From assembly GCA_023954355.1 (NCBI GenBank), contig JAMLID010000011.1:1-64000 (forward strand): 64,000 bases of DNA, in the 5' to 3' direction. Origin of the DNA: Oligoflexia bacterium. GTDB lineage: Bacteria > Bdellovibrionota > UBA1018 > CAIPTA01. Shown piece after piece: positions 55,064 through 64,000 of this stretch (its first letter is position 1; each line of letters starts with the position of its first letter). Made by a program: the position numbers and the translations under genes. The notes below the pieces were generated by a model. The model was not told where the DNA came from. It searched no databases and saw nothing but the letters and a program-made list of their open reading frames with translations.

Positions 55064-58000
55064 TAATCACTTATTTTCTTATTTTTAATATTTCTATAAT
55101 TAGAATCTATTTGCGCTACTTTCTGATAAAAGCTTTGTGATCTTTTATTTTGATTGGTTTTTTCAAAAACCTCACCTAGCGAATAATATATAGAAATTTT
55201 TTCTTCTTCTGATTTTGACAAATCCTTAGATAATCTTTTTAAAATAGATATAGCGCCGGGATAATCATTGTTCGCGATTTTCCCCATCGCCAATAAGTAA
55301 TATGCTTTGAAAGAATCTACCATGCCCTCGTTTATCGCTCGCTGAGTGAGCTCTTCCATTTTTTCATATAGCCCCATCTCATATAACCCTACAGCGAAAT
55401 CTAATACCGTTTGACTATCTATAGTCTTCCAAACCTGATCTATTGAAAAATCCAATTCACTAGCGGTTTTTTGCATGGCCTCGTCTATATCTAAATTCAA
55501 ATCAAAGTCGTGTTCTAATTTTTCTAAAATTTCTTTTGATCCTGTTGTTATTTCATCTGAAGAACTACTAGCGTACATTCCACTTGGCAACTCTAGTTTT
55601 CTTATTTCACGTAATTTTTCTCTTATAAACGATTCGTCACCACCTTTAAGTAAAGCGAATCTCAATAATTTTCGTGCAAGGTAATAATTTCTTTTAGCTA
55701 AATATCTATCCGCTTTTTTGAGTAGGTACTCAGAATCGATTTCTTTATCTTTATTTTTATCTGATAAATCAGATTTAATATCGTGATACAGTTGTGTTGT
55801 TCCTGCTCCACGAGTTGACTGAACTAAATCTCTTGTTGAATCTTCTAGTAAGTCATCACCTAAATCTATCACTTCATCATTTGGTTTATTTAAATCTTCT
55901 TGAATTATCTCTTGTTTCTTCGGCTCAGAACTTAGGGTCGGTATAGGAACAAAAGCGACTTTTTTCTTTATTTCTTCTTCTACTTCTTGAGACTTTATTT
56001 CTTCCTTGTTTTCAAACTGCGCTAAAAGTGGTTGCTCTTCGTTACTATTTTTGCTTTGCAAAAATGGTTTTTCGGGAAGTTGTTTATTATTAAAAACTAA
56101 ATCGATTGGTGACAAAGGCTCATTACTTTTTTCTTTTGTACTGATTGCTGCACTCTCAGAAACTATATTTTCTTCTTGTACAATTGGCTTCTGTAAAGAA
56201 AACTCACTTAGATCTCCAATTCTTGTTGCATCATCTACTTCAGCTTGAGGCTCTGGACTAGTGTCAGCCAAAAAATCTTCTACCTTGCCAACTACTGTCG
56301 ATTCTTCAATAGGCACGTCTGACGCATCTAAGTGTTCACTTTTAAATTTCGAAACTTGGTTAATCGAAGCCATATTAGTTTCTTCGTTAACCATTACAGA
56401 CATATCTGTAAATCTTTCGTCTTTTTCTTGTTTTTCTAAATTTACCATCTGAGTTTGCTGATCAGACTCATCAAAAGAAATTGTTGGTTTACGACTTTTT
56501 CCCACTGCTTCTATAGACTCCATCGGAGAAAATACTTGTGTCGCTTGTCCCTCTGCAGAAGCACTTTTAAGTTCTTCTAGCTCTTTTGCTGATGAATCAA
56601 ATAGCTCACTTTTACCATCAACAGCAGATTCATTCTGCTCTAATTGATCTATAAAGATCGATTTCGTTTCTACGCTCTCTACCTTTGCATTGCTCGCATT
56701 TATAATCTCTACTGGGGAGAACATTTGTGTTTTATCTTCACTTAAAGGTGGAGGATTATTAATTTTAGCGATTTCTTCGTCACTTATTCCCTCTAAGGGA
56801 TTAAATGTATTTTTCGGTTTCTCACTCTTTTGATCCTCACCTTTTTCAACGACCGAAGCCTTAACTTGCTCTTGGACCACTTCGTTCGAATCAATAGTAC
56901 TTTGTAGCTCTTCTGGCTTAATCAGTGCAGTAAGCTCTACTGTGTTTTCTGTTTGCCGCAGACTTTCTTCACTCGAGTTTTGTTTTTCTTCTTTCAGAAT
57001 TTGTGGCTCTTGCTTCTCTTCTTTCGCCTTACTTTCTACTGGCTTAACTTCTTCAACTTTCTGTTTTTTAGGCACCTTGGGAGAAGATACATTCTGCGTA
57101 TTAGATAACTGAAGTTCCATTTCTGAAGAATCATCATTGGACTCAGGTAGTCCTAACTCGATCTCTGCAGGAGGTTCATAACTACCTTCTTCTTCTATAC
57201 TCTCTTCTTTGTTTTCTATTTTCTCAGGCTTTTCTTCTTCTTTATTTTCTGCTTCAAATGCTTCTGAAGAAGTGCCTGCATCTTGAAGAAATGCCTTTCT
57301 AAATCCTTGAGCGTCTAAAGCTTCGCCCATTCCTTCTGTAAAAGAAATCCAGCCGTTTTTTTCTACGAACGCATCTACTAGTTTAGACAAAGTAAGCAAA
57401 TCTACTGACTTATCTGTAGCCATATTGCTCTTCAAAAATTGATAGACAAAAAGTGCCTCATTTAATTTTTCTGACTCAGCTAAGTTTCTACAAAAAAGCA
57501 AAAGAGCTAAACAACTATCTGGATTTCTTCTTAAGCACTCTTTCAAGAAAAAATAGAAATCATATTTTTTATCATTCCTATACGCGCACCACGCAACGGC
57601 ATACGGAAGCTGCGAGTTTTTTGGAAAAAAGGCGACTAGTCTTTTTAGTTTTTCGTAACAATCTAGAGAAAGCTCAGCAGGCTCGCCACCAACAGAAATC
57701 TCATTCGATACTAATCCTGGAGGGCCGCACATAGAAACGAGCATATCTATTACCATTCGCTCTGCCTGCGCTAATTCTAAAATTTCTATCCAAGCTAGTT
57801 TGTATGCTTCTACATTTGGCTGGAGGCGATTAATAAGCGGCATAAGCCCAGCGGCATCAAAATATTTTTTCCGTTTTAAAAAATATTTTAAGGCAATCTG
57901 TGCTGACTGTAGAGCATCTCCATTTTTTCCAACTGACTCACAGCCAAGTGCATACTTCACTCTGATTTCTATATCGTCTGGAGATAAATCCATCGCTTGC

Positions 58001-58242
58001 TTAAAAATTGCAATAGCTATTTTAGCTCGACCTTCATCTGTTAATCTTGAAGCTAAATCTATATATACTTTCGCTGCCTCTTTTTGATTCCCGAGCTCAA
58101 GATAAGCTCCGGCCAACTTAGTAGCTACAATTTGATTTAACTTGTCGATAGACAGAGCAGAATTAAGCTTTGAGATCGCTTCTTGATGCTTCCCTTTTTC
58201 TAAAAGCTTCTCTGCTTCTGCCAATAATTTCTGGACAGACAT
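55063..58242 (-). CDS. TPR protein with long acidic central region
   Basis: The protein is 1059 aa. TPR-like helices fill about 1-290 and 840-1050, and between them lies an acidic, low-complexity region rich in Glu, Lys and Ser. That region carries repeated Thr-centred motifs: DKTQMF (T505), QATQVF (T568), QQTQMV (T597), EETNMA (T622), EESTVV (T649), DDATRI (T673), DSTRDL (T803) and GTTQLY (T816). F-S-P-x-E follows two of them. This looks like a scaffold whose linker could bind FHA domains when phosphorylated; no kinase is in view. A strong AGGAGG precedes the start. There is no signal peptide, so it is cytoplasmic. Confidence 0.7.
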   Translation of the reverse strand: MSVQKLLAEAEKLLEKGKHQEAISKLNSALSIDKLNQIVATKLAGAYLELGNQKEAAKVYIDLASRLTDEGRAKIAIAIFKQAMDLSPDDIEIRVKYALGCESVGKNGDALQSAQIALKYFLKRKKYFDAAGLMPLINRLQPNVEAYKLAWIEILELAQAERMVIDMLVSMCGPPGLVSNEISVGGEPAELSLDCYEKLKRLVAFFPKNSQLPYAVAWCAYRNDKKYDFYFFLKECLRRNPDSCLALLLFCRNLAESEKLNEALFVYQFLKSNMATDKSVDLLTLSKLVDAFVEKNGWISFTEGMGEALDAQGFRKAFLQDAGTSSEAFEAENKEEEKPEKIENKEESIEEEGSYEPPAEIELGLPESNDDSSEMELQLSNTQNVSSPKVPKKQKVEEVKPVESKAKEEKQEPQILKEEKQNSSEESLRQTENTVELTALIKPEELQSTIDSNEVVQEQVKASVVEKGEDQKSEKPKNTFNPLEGISDEEIAKINNPPPLSEDKTQMFSPVEIINASNAKVESVETKSIFIDQLEQNESAVDGKSELFDSSAKELEELKSASAEGQATQVFSPMESIEAVGKSRKPTISFDESDQQTQMVNLEKQEKDERFTDMSVMVNEETNMASINQVSKFKSEHLDASDVPIEESTVVGKVEDFLADTSPEPQAEVDDATRIGDLSEFSLQKPIVQEENIVSESAAISTKEKSNEPLSPIDLVFNNKQLPEKPFLQSKNSNEEQPLLAQFENKEEIKSQEVEEEIKKKVAFVPIPTLSSEPKKQEIIQEDLNKPNDEVIDLGDDLLEDSTRDLVQSTRGAGTTQLYHDIKSDLSDKNKDKEIDSEYLLKKADRYLAKRNYYLARKLLRFALLKGGDESFIREKLREIRKLELPSGMYASSSSDEITTGSKEILEKLEHDFDLNLDIDEAMQKTASELDFSIDQVWKTIDSQTVLDFAVGLYEMGLYEKMEELTQRAINEGMVDSFKAYYLLAMGKIANNDYPGAISILKRLSKDLSKSEEEKISIYYSLGEVFEKTNQNKRSQSFYQKVAQIDSNYRNIKNKKISD

Positions 58243-58298
58243 GGGCCTCCTACCCTAAGCAATCCCGTCTTGAGATAGCTTAAAATACTACTATAATT

Positions 58299-59657
58299 TT
58301 AACTTTTCTTAGGGAGGAATTCTTCCAAAAAATGGGTATCGTATTGATTCTCTTTGAATTTTTTATTCAATAAAACTTTCTTATAAAAGTCGGTATTTGT
58401 CTTAATACCACCTATTTTTAGCTCATCCAGCGCTCTTTGCATTTTCATTATGCAAAGCTCTCTGCTTTCTTCAAATACAATGAGTTTACCGAGTAAAGAG
58501 TCATAATTAGGGGGAACAGTGTATTGATTGTAAATAAAACTATCAAAGCGAACACCGAATCCACCGGGAACATGTAAACCATCAATTTTTCCAGGACATG
58601 GAGCAAACGTTTCAGGATCTTCTGCATTAATTCTACACTCAATAGAGTGACCCTTAATTTTAATTTCTTCTTGAGTAAACGGTAACGGCTTTCCAGAAGC
58701 AATCAATAATTGAAGCTTAACGATATCAACACCTGTTATCATCTCAGTTACTGGATGCTCTACCTGTACTCTTGTGTTCATTTCCATGAAGTAGAAACTT
58801 TTTCTATCCGCATCTAAAAGAAATTCCACGGTACCGACATTTTGATAACCTACTTCTTTAACTAATTTAATGGCTGCTTCACCCATTTTTTTGCGTGTTT
58901 GATCGTCTATTACTGGACAAGGAGCTTCTTCTATTAACTTTTGATGTCTTCTTTGTACTGTACAATCACGCTCACCTAAGTAAACCGCGTTACCGTGGTG
59001 GTCAGCTGCTACCTGTATTTCTACGTGCCTAGGGCTAGTACAAAATTTTTCTATATATACATCCATTTTTCCAAAAGCAGCGCCGGCCTCTGATCTCACA
59101 CGATCAAAAGCAGTTACTAACTTTTCAGCTGAATGAATAATTTGAATTCCTCTACCGCCTCCACCCGCACTTGCTTTCAATACAATAGGAAAACCAATTC
59201 TCTTTGCCTCTTTTTCTGCTTCCGCTAGGGTATCAACAGCCCCTTTTGTTCCAGGAAGAAGCGGCACTCCGGCCTTAGTAGCTGTAGTCCTTGCAGCGAC
59301 TTTATCACCTAATAAGGCAATACTCTCAGGCTTAGGACCAATAAAATTAATATTACAATCTTTACAGATTCGTGCAAATTCAGCGTTCTCTGACAAAAAA
59401 CCATATCCAGGATGAATGGCATCGGCCTCAGTTAATTCAGCAGCAGCTAAAATAAAGGGAATATTTAAATACGATTGCTTAGATGGTGCTGGACCAATAC
59501 ATACAGCTTCGTCAGCTAACTTTACATGCAAAGAACTCTCATCAGCTTGTGAATATACCGCTACTGTTTCTAATCCCAAATCTCGACATGCTCGAATTAC
59601 TCTAAGAGCGATCTCACCACGATTTGCAATTAATACTTTTGAAATTTTTCCGCTCAA
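58299..59657 (-). CDS. accC: Biotin carboxylase subunit of acetyl-CoA carboxylase
   Basis: The protein is 452 aa. KVLIANRGEIALRVIRACRD, HPGYGFLSENAEFA, KASAGGGGRGIQ (ATP-grasp glycine loop) and EMNTRVQVEHPVTE are AccC signatures. It carboxylates biotin on AccB using ATP and bicarbonate, the first step of fatty acid synthesis. It follows accB by 20 bases. Confidence 0.97.
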   Translation of the reverse strand: MSGKISKVLIANRGEIALRVIRACRDLGLETVAVYSQADESSLHVKLADEAVCIGPAPSKQSYLNIPFILAAAELTEADAIHPGYGFLSENAEFARICKDCNINFIGPKPESIALLGDKVAARTTATKAGVPLLPGTKGAVDTLAEAEKEAKRIGFPIVLKASAGGGGRGIQIIHSAEKLVTAFDRVRSEAGAAFGKMDVYIEKFCTSPRHVEIQVAADHHGNAVYLGERDCTVQRRHQKLIEEAPCPVIDDQTRKKMGEAAIKLVKEVGYQNVGTVEFLLDADRKSFYFMEMNTRVQVEHPVTEMITGVDIVKLQLLIASGKPLPFTQEEIKIKGHSIECRINAEDPETFAPCPGKIDGLHVPGGFGVRFDSFIYNQYTVPPNYDSLLGKLIVFEESRELCIMKMQRALDELKIGGIKTNTDFYKKVLLNKKFKENQYDTHFLEEFLPKKS

Positions 59658-59677
59658 AACTGATTGCCTCTTATTAA

Positions 59678-60148
59678 TTATGGCTCGATAGTGAATAAAG
59701 GTTGACCGTACTGAACAGGTTGACCATCTTTAACCAAAACAGAAACTACTTTTCCAGGAAACTCGGCTTCTATTTCATTCATAATTTTCATAGCCTCAAT
59801 AATACAAAGCACATCGCCTTTTTTCACTCTTGATCCAGCATCTACATACTTAGGTGACCCCGGTGCTGGAGAAGCGTAAAATGTTCCCACGAAAGGAGAT
59901 AATACTTCTTTTACTCTAGGATTATCTATTACAGGTACTGTAGCAGCAGACTCTGACTTACTTACTGTAGTCGCACTAGCTTGTGCTTGCATGCTTGGAG
60001 CAGGCATAGAGTATGAAACCTGAGCTGGGGTGACTGGCCCAAAGTCTTTACGAATTCTAATTCGCTCTTTATTTTTTTCCCACTCGAGTTCTGCTATTTC
60101 TGATTTTTCGACAATCTTAATAATTTTTTCTAAATCCTTCAGCAACAC
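59678..60148 (-). CDS. accB: Biotin carboxyl carrier protein of acetyl-CoA carboxylase
   Basis: The protein is 156 aa. The biotinyl domain has E-A-M-K-I-M-N-E with Lys121 as biotinylation site, after [19 protein letters not shown], which has the thumb segment typical of AccB. A Pro/Ala/Ser-rich linker (about 38-70) joins it to the N-terminal helix. It starts 1 base after efp and precedes accC. Confidence 0.96.
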   Translation of the reverse strand: MLLKDLEKIIKIVEKSEIAELEWEKNKERIRIRKDFGPVTPAQVSYSMPAPSMQAQASATTVSKSESAATVPVIDNPRVKEVLSPFVGTFYASPAPGSPKYVDAGSRVKKGDVLCIIEAMKIMNEIEAEFPGKVVSVLVKDGQPVQYGQPLFTIEP

Positions 60149-60149
60149 T

Positions 60150-60710
60150 TTAATTCGCCCTCTCTACATAAGTGTTATCGCGAGTATCAACTTTGATTTT
60201 ATCCCCTTCGTTTAAGTGAAGAGGAATATTTACCACAGCTCCCGTTTCAAGAGTCGCAGGTTTAGAGCCACCAGACACTGTATCACCTCTTAAACCAGGC
60301 TGTGTTTCAGTGATAGTTAAAACCACAAAGGTAGGAACCTCTACAGCTATAGGTTTTTCGTTGTAAAACAAAACGCTAATCGTGGCGCCCTCTTGAAAAT
60401 AATTTTTACGATCACCCACTTGTTCTTCGGTAAGAGCAATCTGTTCAAAGTTTTTTTGATCCATCATATGGTAGCCTTCGTTATCAGCATACATATACTG
60501 ATATTGACGCTCTTCCATATTTGGAACACCCACTTTTTCACCAGTACGGATATTTCTCTCAATCGTATTACTCGTAAGTAAGTTTTTCATTTTTGTTCTT
60601 GTAAAGGCGGCACCTTTTCCAGGAGAAAAATGCTGAAAATCTGTAATAATATATGGGCTGCCTTCAAATTCAATTTTTAGCCCTTTACGAAAATCTGATG
60701 TGTCGTACAT
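60150..60710 (-). CDS. efp: Elongation factor P
   Basis: The protein is 186 aa, the standard length. [17 protein letters not shown] and the tip loop P-G-K-G-A-A-F with Lys32 as the modifiable residue are EF-P features; [19 protein letters not shown] is the conserved C-terminal signature. EF-P rescues ribosomes at proline runs. It heads the efp-accB-accC group, a common arrangement. No lysyl-modification gene is visible. Confidence 0.97.
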   Translation of the reverse strand: MYDTSDFRKGLKIEFEGSPYIITDFQHFSPGKGAAFTRTKMKNLLTSNTIERNIRTGEKVGVPNMEERQYQYMYADNEGYHMMDQKNFEQIALTEEQVGDRKNYFQEGATISVLFYNEKPIAVEVPTFVVLTITETQPGLRGDTVSGGSKPATLETGAVVNIPLHLNEGDKIKVDTRDNTYVERAN

Positions 60711-60754
60711 TCTAACCCCTTAAGCTCAAACTTTATTAAGTCGACTTCTAATAT

Positions 60755-61696
60755 TTAATATGAAGACAAACTCTTCATCATGCGAAACCGAGAAATCAGA
60801 AGCTCTAAGCGTTTTACTTTATTTTGAAGCGCTTGCTTTCGACCGTTCTTATTGCTCGAACTTTCCAAAGGAACTATTCCATCAGTTTTAAGCTCTTGCA
60901 AGGTTTCTCTTGCCCAAGCGTTTGTTGGGTTAACGCGAAGCATCTTTTGTAAAACTTTTTGCGCTTTTCTTTTAAGGCCTTGGCGTAAATAAAGCTCTGC
61001 TATGGTCTTGGTAGCAATAGCCGGTTCGTCATCTTCTTGATTTAATTCAGAATTTTCATCATCGGTGGCCTGACTAATCGCCATACTTACTGATTGATGC
61101 TCTTCTCTTATAGCGACACCCTGCCAAGACTCTTGCATGCTTTTTACTTCAAAGTCGCCAATTTTTCCTAGCTGTAGAGTTGCTGAAGGCGACTCTACAT
61201 AGGCTTTACTCATATTTTGTACAGGAATATTTAAGCCATCTTCTTGGTTTTCTAAAGTCTCTAGTGTTTTAATGGCCTCTAAGTCAGAGGGATATAAAGT
61301 TACCAAACGATTCAATACGCGAATAGCTGATCTTCTCTGTCCCAAACGAATATATATTTCAGCCTGTAACTTTATAGCCTTAATATTCTCAGGAGTTTCT
61401 TTTAATAAAAAATTTAGAATTGCCAAACTCTCAGCAAACCTTTTCATTTCAAATAAAACCCGAGCCTTGGCCACTAGAGCACTAGGCAAATTTTTATGAA
61501 CCTCTAATCCCTCTTCAAGAACCTCTAATGCCTGTGCTAATAAGCCATTTTTTCTATACGCCTCTGATAACGGAATAAAGCTTAGCGATTGTGGATTTTT
61601 TTGAAAATCACGCAGCAAAGACACAAGGGCTTCGTCTTTAGCTAAACCTGGCCTATACGATTCGTAATTCATTAGAGTCCTTATAACCTCTGGCAC
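60755..61696 (-). CDS. TPR-repeat protein
   Basis: The protein is 313 aa. TPR-like units run from about residue 20 to 150 (SLSFIPLSEAYRKNGLLAQALEVLEEGL, then ALVAKARVLFEMKRFAESLAIL), and another near 225-265 (IAELYLRQGLKRKAQKVLQKML). The rest is acidic and Lys-rich. There is no signal peptide. It lies 20 bases after pilQ and before efp, so it may help assemble the type IV pilus machine or be a filler in the transcript. Confidence 0.7.
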   Translation of the reverse strand: MPEVIRTLMNYESYRPGLAKDEALVSLLRDFQKNPQSLSFIPLSEAYRKNGLLAQALEVLEEGLEVHKNLPSALVAKARVLFEMKRFAESLAILNFLLKETPENIKAIKLQAEIYIRLGQRRSAIRVLNRLVTLYPSDLEAIKTLETLENQEDGLNIPVQNMSKAYVESPSATLQLGKIGDFEVKSMQESWQGVAIREEHQSVSMAISQATDDENSELNQEDDEPAIATKTIAELYLRQGLKRKAQKVLQKMLRVNPTNAWARETLQELKTDGIVPLESSSNKNGRKQALQNKVKRLELLISRFRMMKSLSSY

Positions 61697-61716
61697 TCAA
61701 TTATGCACGGGGATTT

Positions 61717-63726
61717 CTAAGGAGCCGTAACCCCTAAACCCATCTCCTGCGCGCCCTCAGAGTTAGGGTCAATAATTTGAGGAGTGATAAATACCATTAA
61801 TTCTTTTTTATTCGAGCCTTCTGAATCTGTTCTAAATAATTGCCCAATAAATGGTAGGTCTTTTAAAAGTGGAATCCCATTGCTACCTTTTGTCACCACG
61901 TATTGATAAACACCACCGAGAACTAAAGTTGATCCGCTATCTATCAACACTTCTGTAGCTATACTTTGCTCATCTACTGCCACTGTTCCAGAAGCTGCTC
62001 CCCCTGCTGGAGACGATTTACTCAAAGAAACTTCCATTTTCACTGCACCAGAGCTTGTTACCTGTGGAGTTACGTCTAAGCTTAAATTCGCATCTACTTG
62101 CTGTAGGCTGGTTTGTTCTGTAGTAGCTACAGGCACAAAGAGTTTTTGACCATCTGTCACCGATGCTTTTCTATTATTTTCCACAATAACTCTCGGAGAA
62201 GCTATTGTTTTACTGACATCATTAATTTCAGCTAACTGAAGTTGCGCTGATAAATTGCCGTGTCGTCCTGCTCCAATACTGAATCCGCCAGCAAATGAAT
62301 TTGATCCTGGTGATACTGAAAATGTACTATTCTCATCCCCTAGCTCTATAGAGTTTGTATTGAATCCCATGATCCCGCCTGCACGGCCGCTTCCAGAGGA
62401 GGTCGCTCTACCTCCCCACTGCACTCCTAAAGTTTTACCAAAGTTTTCAGATGCTACTACAATTTTTGCATCAATAAGAACTTGTGGAACAGCCACATCT
62501 AATTCGGCGATGAGCTTCTTTATACGCTCAATGGTTTCTTTCGTATTTGTTATAACAAGAGAATTCGTTCTTTCTTCGATCTCGATTTTTCCGCGCTTAA
62601 TATCTTGAAATATCTTTTTAAATGGCACATCTCCATTTGCACTAATGGTAGCATTTTTCGCGTTAGCTGCAATCTGAGCCTGCGCATTTGCTAAATTTAC
62701 TGCTTGGTTAGCACTCTCTGTACTTTGCTGATTTACATCTTCATAAGTAACCATTAATGCTTCAATCATTGCTTTCATTTTTTCTGCCTTAGCAAAACTC
62801 AAAGGAACAACTGCCATAAGTATCGGCTCCAAGGCATCACCAAGTTCAGCTCCTTTTAGTTTTTCTAATTGTTCTTTATTATATTTGTCTAAAAACATGA
62901 TTCGAACAACGTTGCCAGTAACACCAGCCTTTAATTGGTGCTGTTGAATAACGATATCTAGCAATTGATCCCAAGGAACACCCTTTAAGGAAAAACTTGA
63001 ACTAGCGTTTACTTCAGAGTCAGTAATAATATTTAACCCAGAAGCATCCCCTACTAATCTAAAAATATCGTGCACTCGAGCGTTGTATGCTTCAAAGTCT
63101 ATCTTTGATCCAAAATATCTTTTCTCTTCTGGAGGTGAGTTTAGGATTTCGACTAAGCGCTTGGCTACTTCTTCACTCTTATCTGTTGCTGACTGGATAG
63201 TTGTAATTTTATCTCCACCTAACCAGTTTAGCTTTACTCCTGACTCATTCACTTCTCTTGGCTTAGCTTTGCTTGATGGAACAGATTGAGCAATCTTTGT
63301 GTTTACTGATTCGCTTGAATTATTAAACGCAACGGTTAACTCACCTGGTCTTTCTGTTTTTTTTATTTCGGCCAATTTAGAAAACTGCACAACTATTTTC
63401 GTTATAACTTTACCGCCTCTTTCTGAAGAATAAGGTGTAACTTGTACAACAGGGCCTTTATCGTCTGTACTAAAAATCTGCTTAGTTAAATTTGCGGGAA
63501 TTCTTACGCCCTCAACTTCAATTAATGCACTCATTGTTTTAGGGTCATGAATGATACGAAATGAACCACTACCTGAATACCCTATTTTTAAATAAGAAGA
63601 TTTATTGGCACTAATTAAATTAATATTTTTAATCGCTGCCGCTTCTTTCTTATTAGCAGCAAGACCATTTGTATTCGCAAAAGTAATAAACAAAATTACC
63701 AATACTCTAAACATTTTATTTTTCAT
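61717..63726 (-). CDS. pilQ: Type IV pilus secretin
   Basis: The protein is 669 aa with a signal peptide (MKNKMFRVLVILFITFANTNG). An AMIN domain occupies about 35-130, STN/N0 about 210-280, N1 about 300-420 with an unusual Gln/Ala-Asn-rich insert (NQAVNLANAQAQIAANAKNA) and the secretin core about 430-655, including VPQVLIDAKIVVASENFGKTLG and VTDGQKLFVPVAT. PilQ makes the outer-membrane gate for the pilus. It follows pilP by 18 bases in the same direction. Confidence 0.95.
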   Translation of the reverse strand: MKNKMFRVLVILFITFANTNGLAANKKEAAAIKNINLISANKSSYLKIGYSGSGSFRIIHDPKTMSALIEVEGVRIPANLTKQIFSTDDKGPVVQVTPYSSERGGKVITKIVVQFSKLAEIKKTERPGELTVAFNNSSESVNTKIAQSVPSSKAKPREVNESGVKLNWLGGDKITTIQSATDKSEEVAKRLVEILNSPPEEKRYFGSKIDFEAYNARVHDIFRLVGDASGLNIITDSEVNASSSFSLKGVPWDQLLDIVIQQHQLKAGVTGNVVRIMFLDKYNKEQLEKLKGAELGDALEPILMAVVPLSFAKAEKMKAMIEALMVTYEDVNQQSTESANQAVNLANAQAQIAANAKNATISANGDVPFKKIFQDIKRGKIEIEERTNSLVITNTKETIERIKKLIAELDVAVPQVLIDAKIVVASENFGKTLGVQWGGRATSSGSGRAGGIMGFNTNSIELGDENSTFSVSPGSNSFAGGFSIGAGRHGNLSAQLQLAEINDVSKTIASPRVIVENNRKASVTDGQKLFVPVATTEQTSLQQVDANLSLDVTPQVTSSGAVKMEVSLSKSSPAGGAASGTVAVDEQSIATEVLIDSGSTLVLGGVYQYVVTKGSNGIPLLKDLPFIGQLFRTDSEGSNKKELMVFITPQIIDPNSEGAQEMGLGVTAP

Positions 63727-63744
63727 TCATTACTCCTTAATAAA

Positions 63745-64000
63745 CTACTGAGATGCCTTACCTTCACCGCCACCGCTATCTTTTCCCACCTTCAACGAGT
63801 ATGTAGCCTTCTCTACGAATCCTAACGGTGATTTTTTGCTTTCATTGATCACCACAGAGTCTTTAGAAATTAGTGAAATTATTCCACCGCGATTTCCTAA
63901 CTTATCTTTTTGTTTTACTATTAAAACTTTTGAGCTTTCGCTCTCAGGTAATCGAATCAAAGCTCTTGGGTACTCGTCTCCAGTTAACACTGCAACTAAA
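63745..64000 (-). CDS. pilP: Type IV pilus assembly lipoprotein PilP, partial (C-terminal end)
   Basis: About 84 C-terminal residues are visible and the frame stays open to the window end. L-V-A-V-L-T-G-D-E-Y-P-R-A-L-I, then KLGNRGGIISLISKDSVVINE matches the PilP beta-barrel domain (V-x-x-G-D-x-L-G-x-x-x-G-x-V). The tail GKDSGGGEGKASQ is disordered. Its position directly upstream of pilQ fits the pilMNOPQ order. The N-terminus is outside the window. Confidence 0.85.
   Translation of the reverse strand, partial: LVAVLTGDEYPRALIRLPESESSKVLIVKQKDKLGNRGGIISLISKDSVVINESKKSPLGFVEKATYSLKVGKDSGGGEGKASQ

Noticed and set aside
62255..62608. 117-codon open frame antisense to pilQ
   Set aside because: It lies wholly within the secretin core coding region and has no recognisable motif or ribosome binding site.
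1..64000. CRISPR arrays, transposases, tRNA or rRNA genes
   Set aside because: No regularly spaced repeats, transposase-like proteins or tRNA/rRNA signatures were seen on either strand.

Overview
This is an AT-rich chromosomal window from a Gram-negative bacterium. The type IV pilus secretin genes, a BamA/TamA-TamB pair, LptF and lipid-linked glycan genes all imply an outer membrane. The right-hand gene order (pilP-pilQ-TPR-efp-accB-accC-TPR-tamB-tamA-like, then rplM-rpsI) and the several TPR and PilZ proteins resemble predatory deltaproteobacterial relatives (Bdellovibrionota). That placement is inferred from recalled synteny, not from a search. No tRNA, rRNA, CRISPR array, transposase or phage gene was found.

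Positions 1-33.3 kb form a large surface-polysaccharide island. Its left end is a minus-strand operon: asparagine synthase, an unrecognised 547-residue protein, a GT2 glycosyltransferase, SxtJ, a 49-residue DUF5989 protein and a NodU-type carbamoyltransferase cut by the window edge. Further right are sugar-nucleotide enzymes (Gmd and GDP-fucose synthase, two other SDR epimerase/dehydratases, WecB), GT2 and GT4 glycosyltransferases, four SAM methyltransferases, GtrA flippases, seven large polytopic proteins (two O-antigen ligase/polymerase-like, five GT-C-like), and a transfer module of a polyprenyl glycosylphosphotransferase next to a WecG/TagA-type transferase. Single plus-strand genes alternate with minus-strand runs, and most convergent pairs touch or overlap at their 3' ends.

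Positions 33.5-43.7 kb are mixed: a DEDDh exonuclease, a GT2 enzyme, a hybrid histidine kinase with a shortened receiver, a divergent YcaO-nitroreductase pair, a membrane PilZ protein, a TPR lipoprotein, a RodZ-like protein, a 301-bp intergenic stretch with three perfect DnaA boxes, LptF and a second sugar-phosphate transferase (WcaJ type).

Positions 43.7-64 kb are housekeeping: pepA-asnS-trmL on plus, a shared bidirectional terminator, then minus-strand rplM-rpsI from its own promoter and the long minus-strand run from pilP to the outer-membrane barrel gene. The barrel gene is interrupted by a local lesion that looks like two compensating frameshifts enclosing a stop codon.

The best candidates for something undescribed are the compact YcaO plus nitroreductase beside a divergent hybrid kinase, the interrupted BamA/TamA-like gene, the DnaA-box cluster away from dnaA, the G8 tract near the start of a membrane glycosyltransferase-like gene, and a TPR scaffold carrying many Thr-Gln type motifs.
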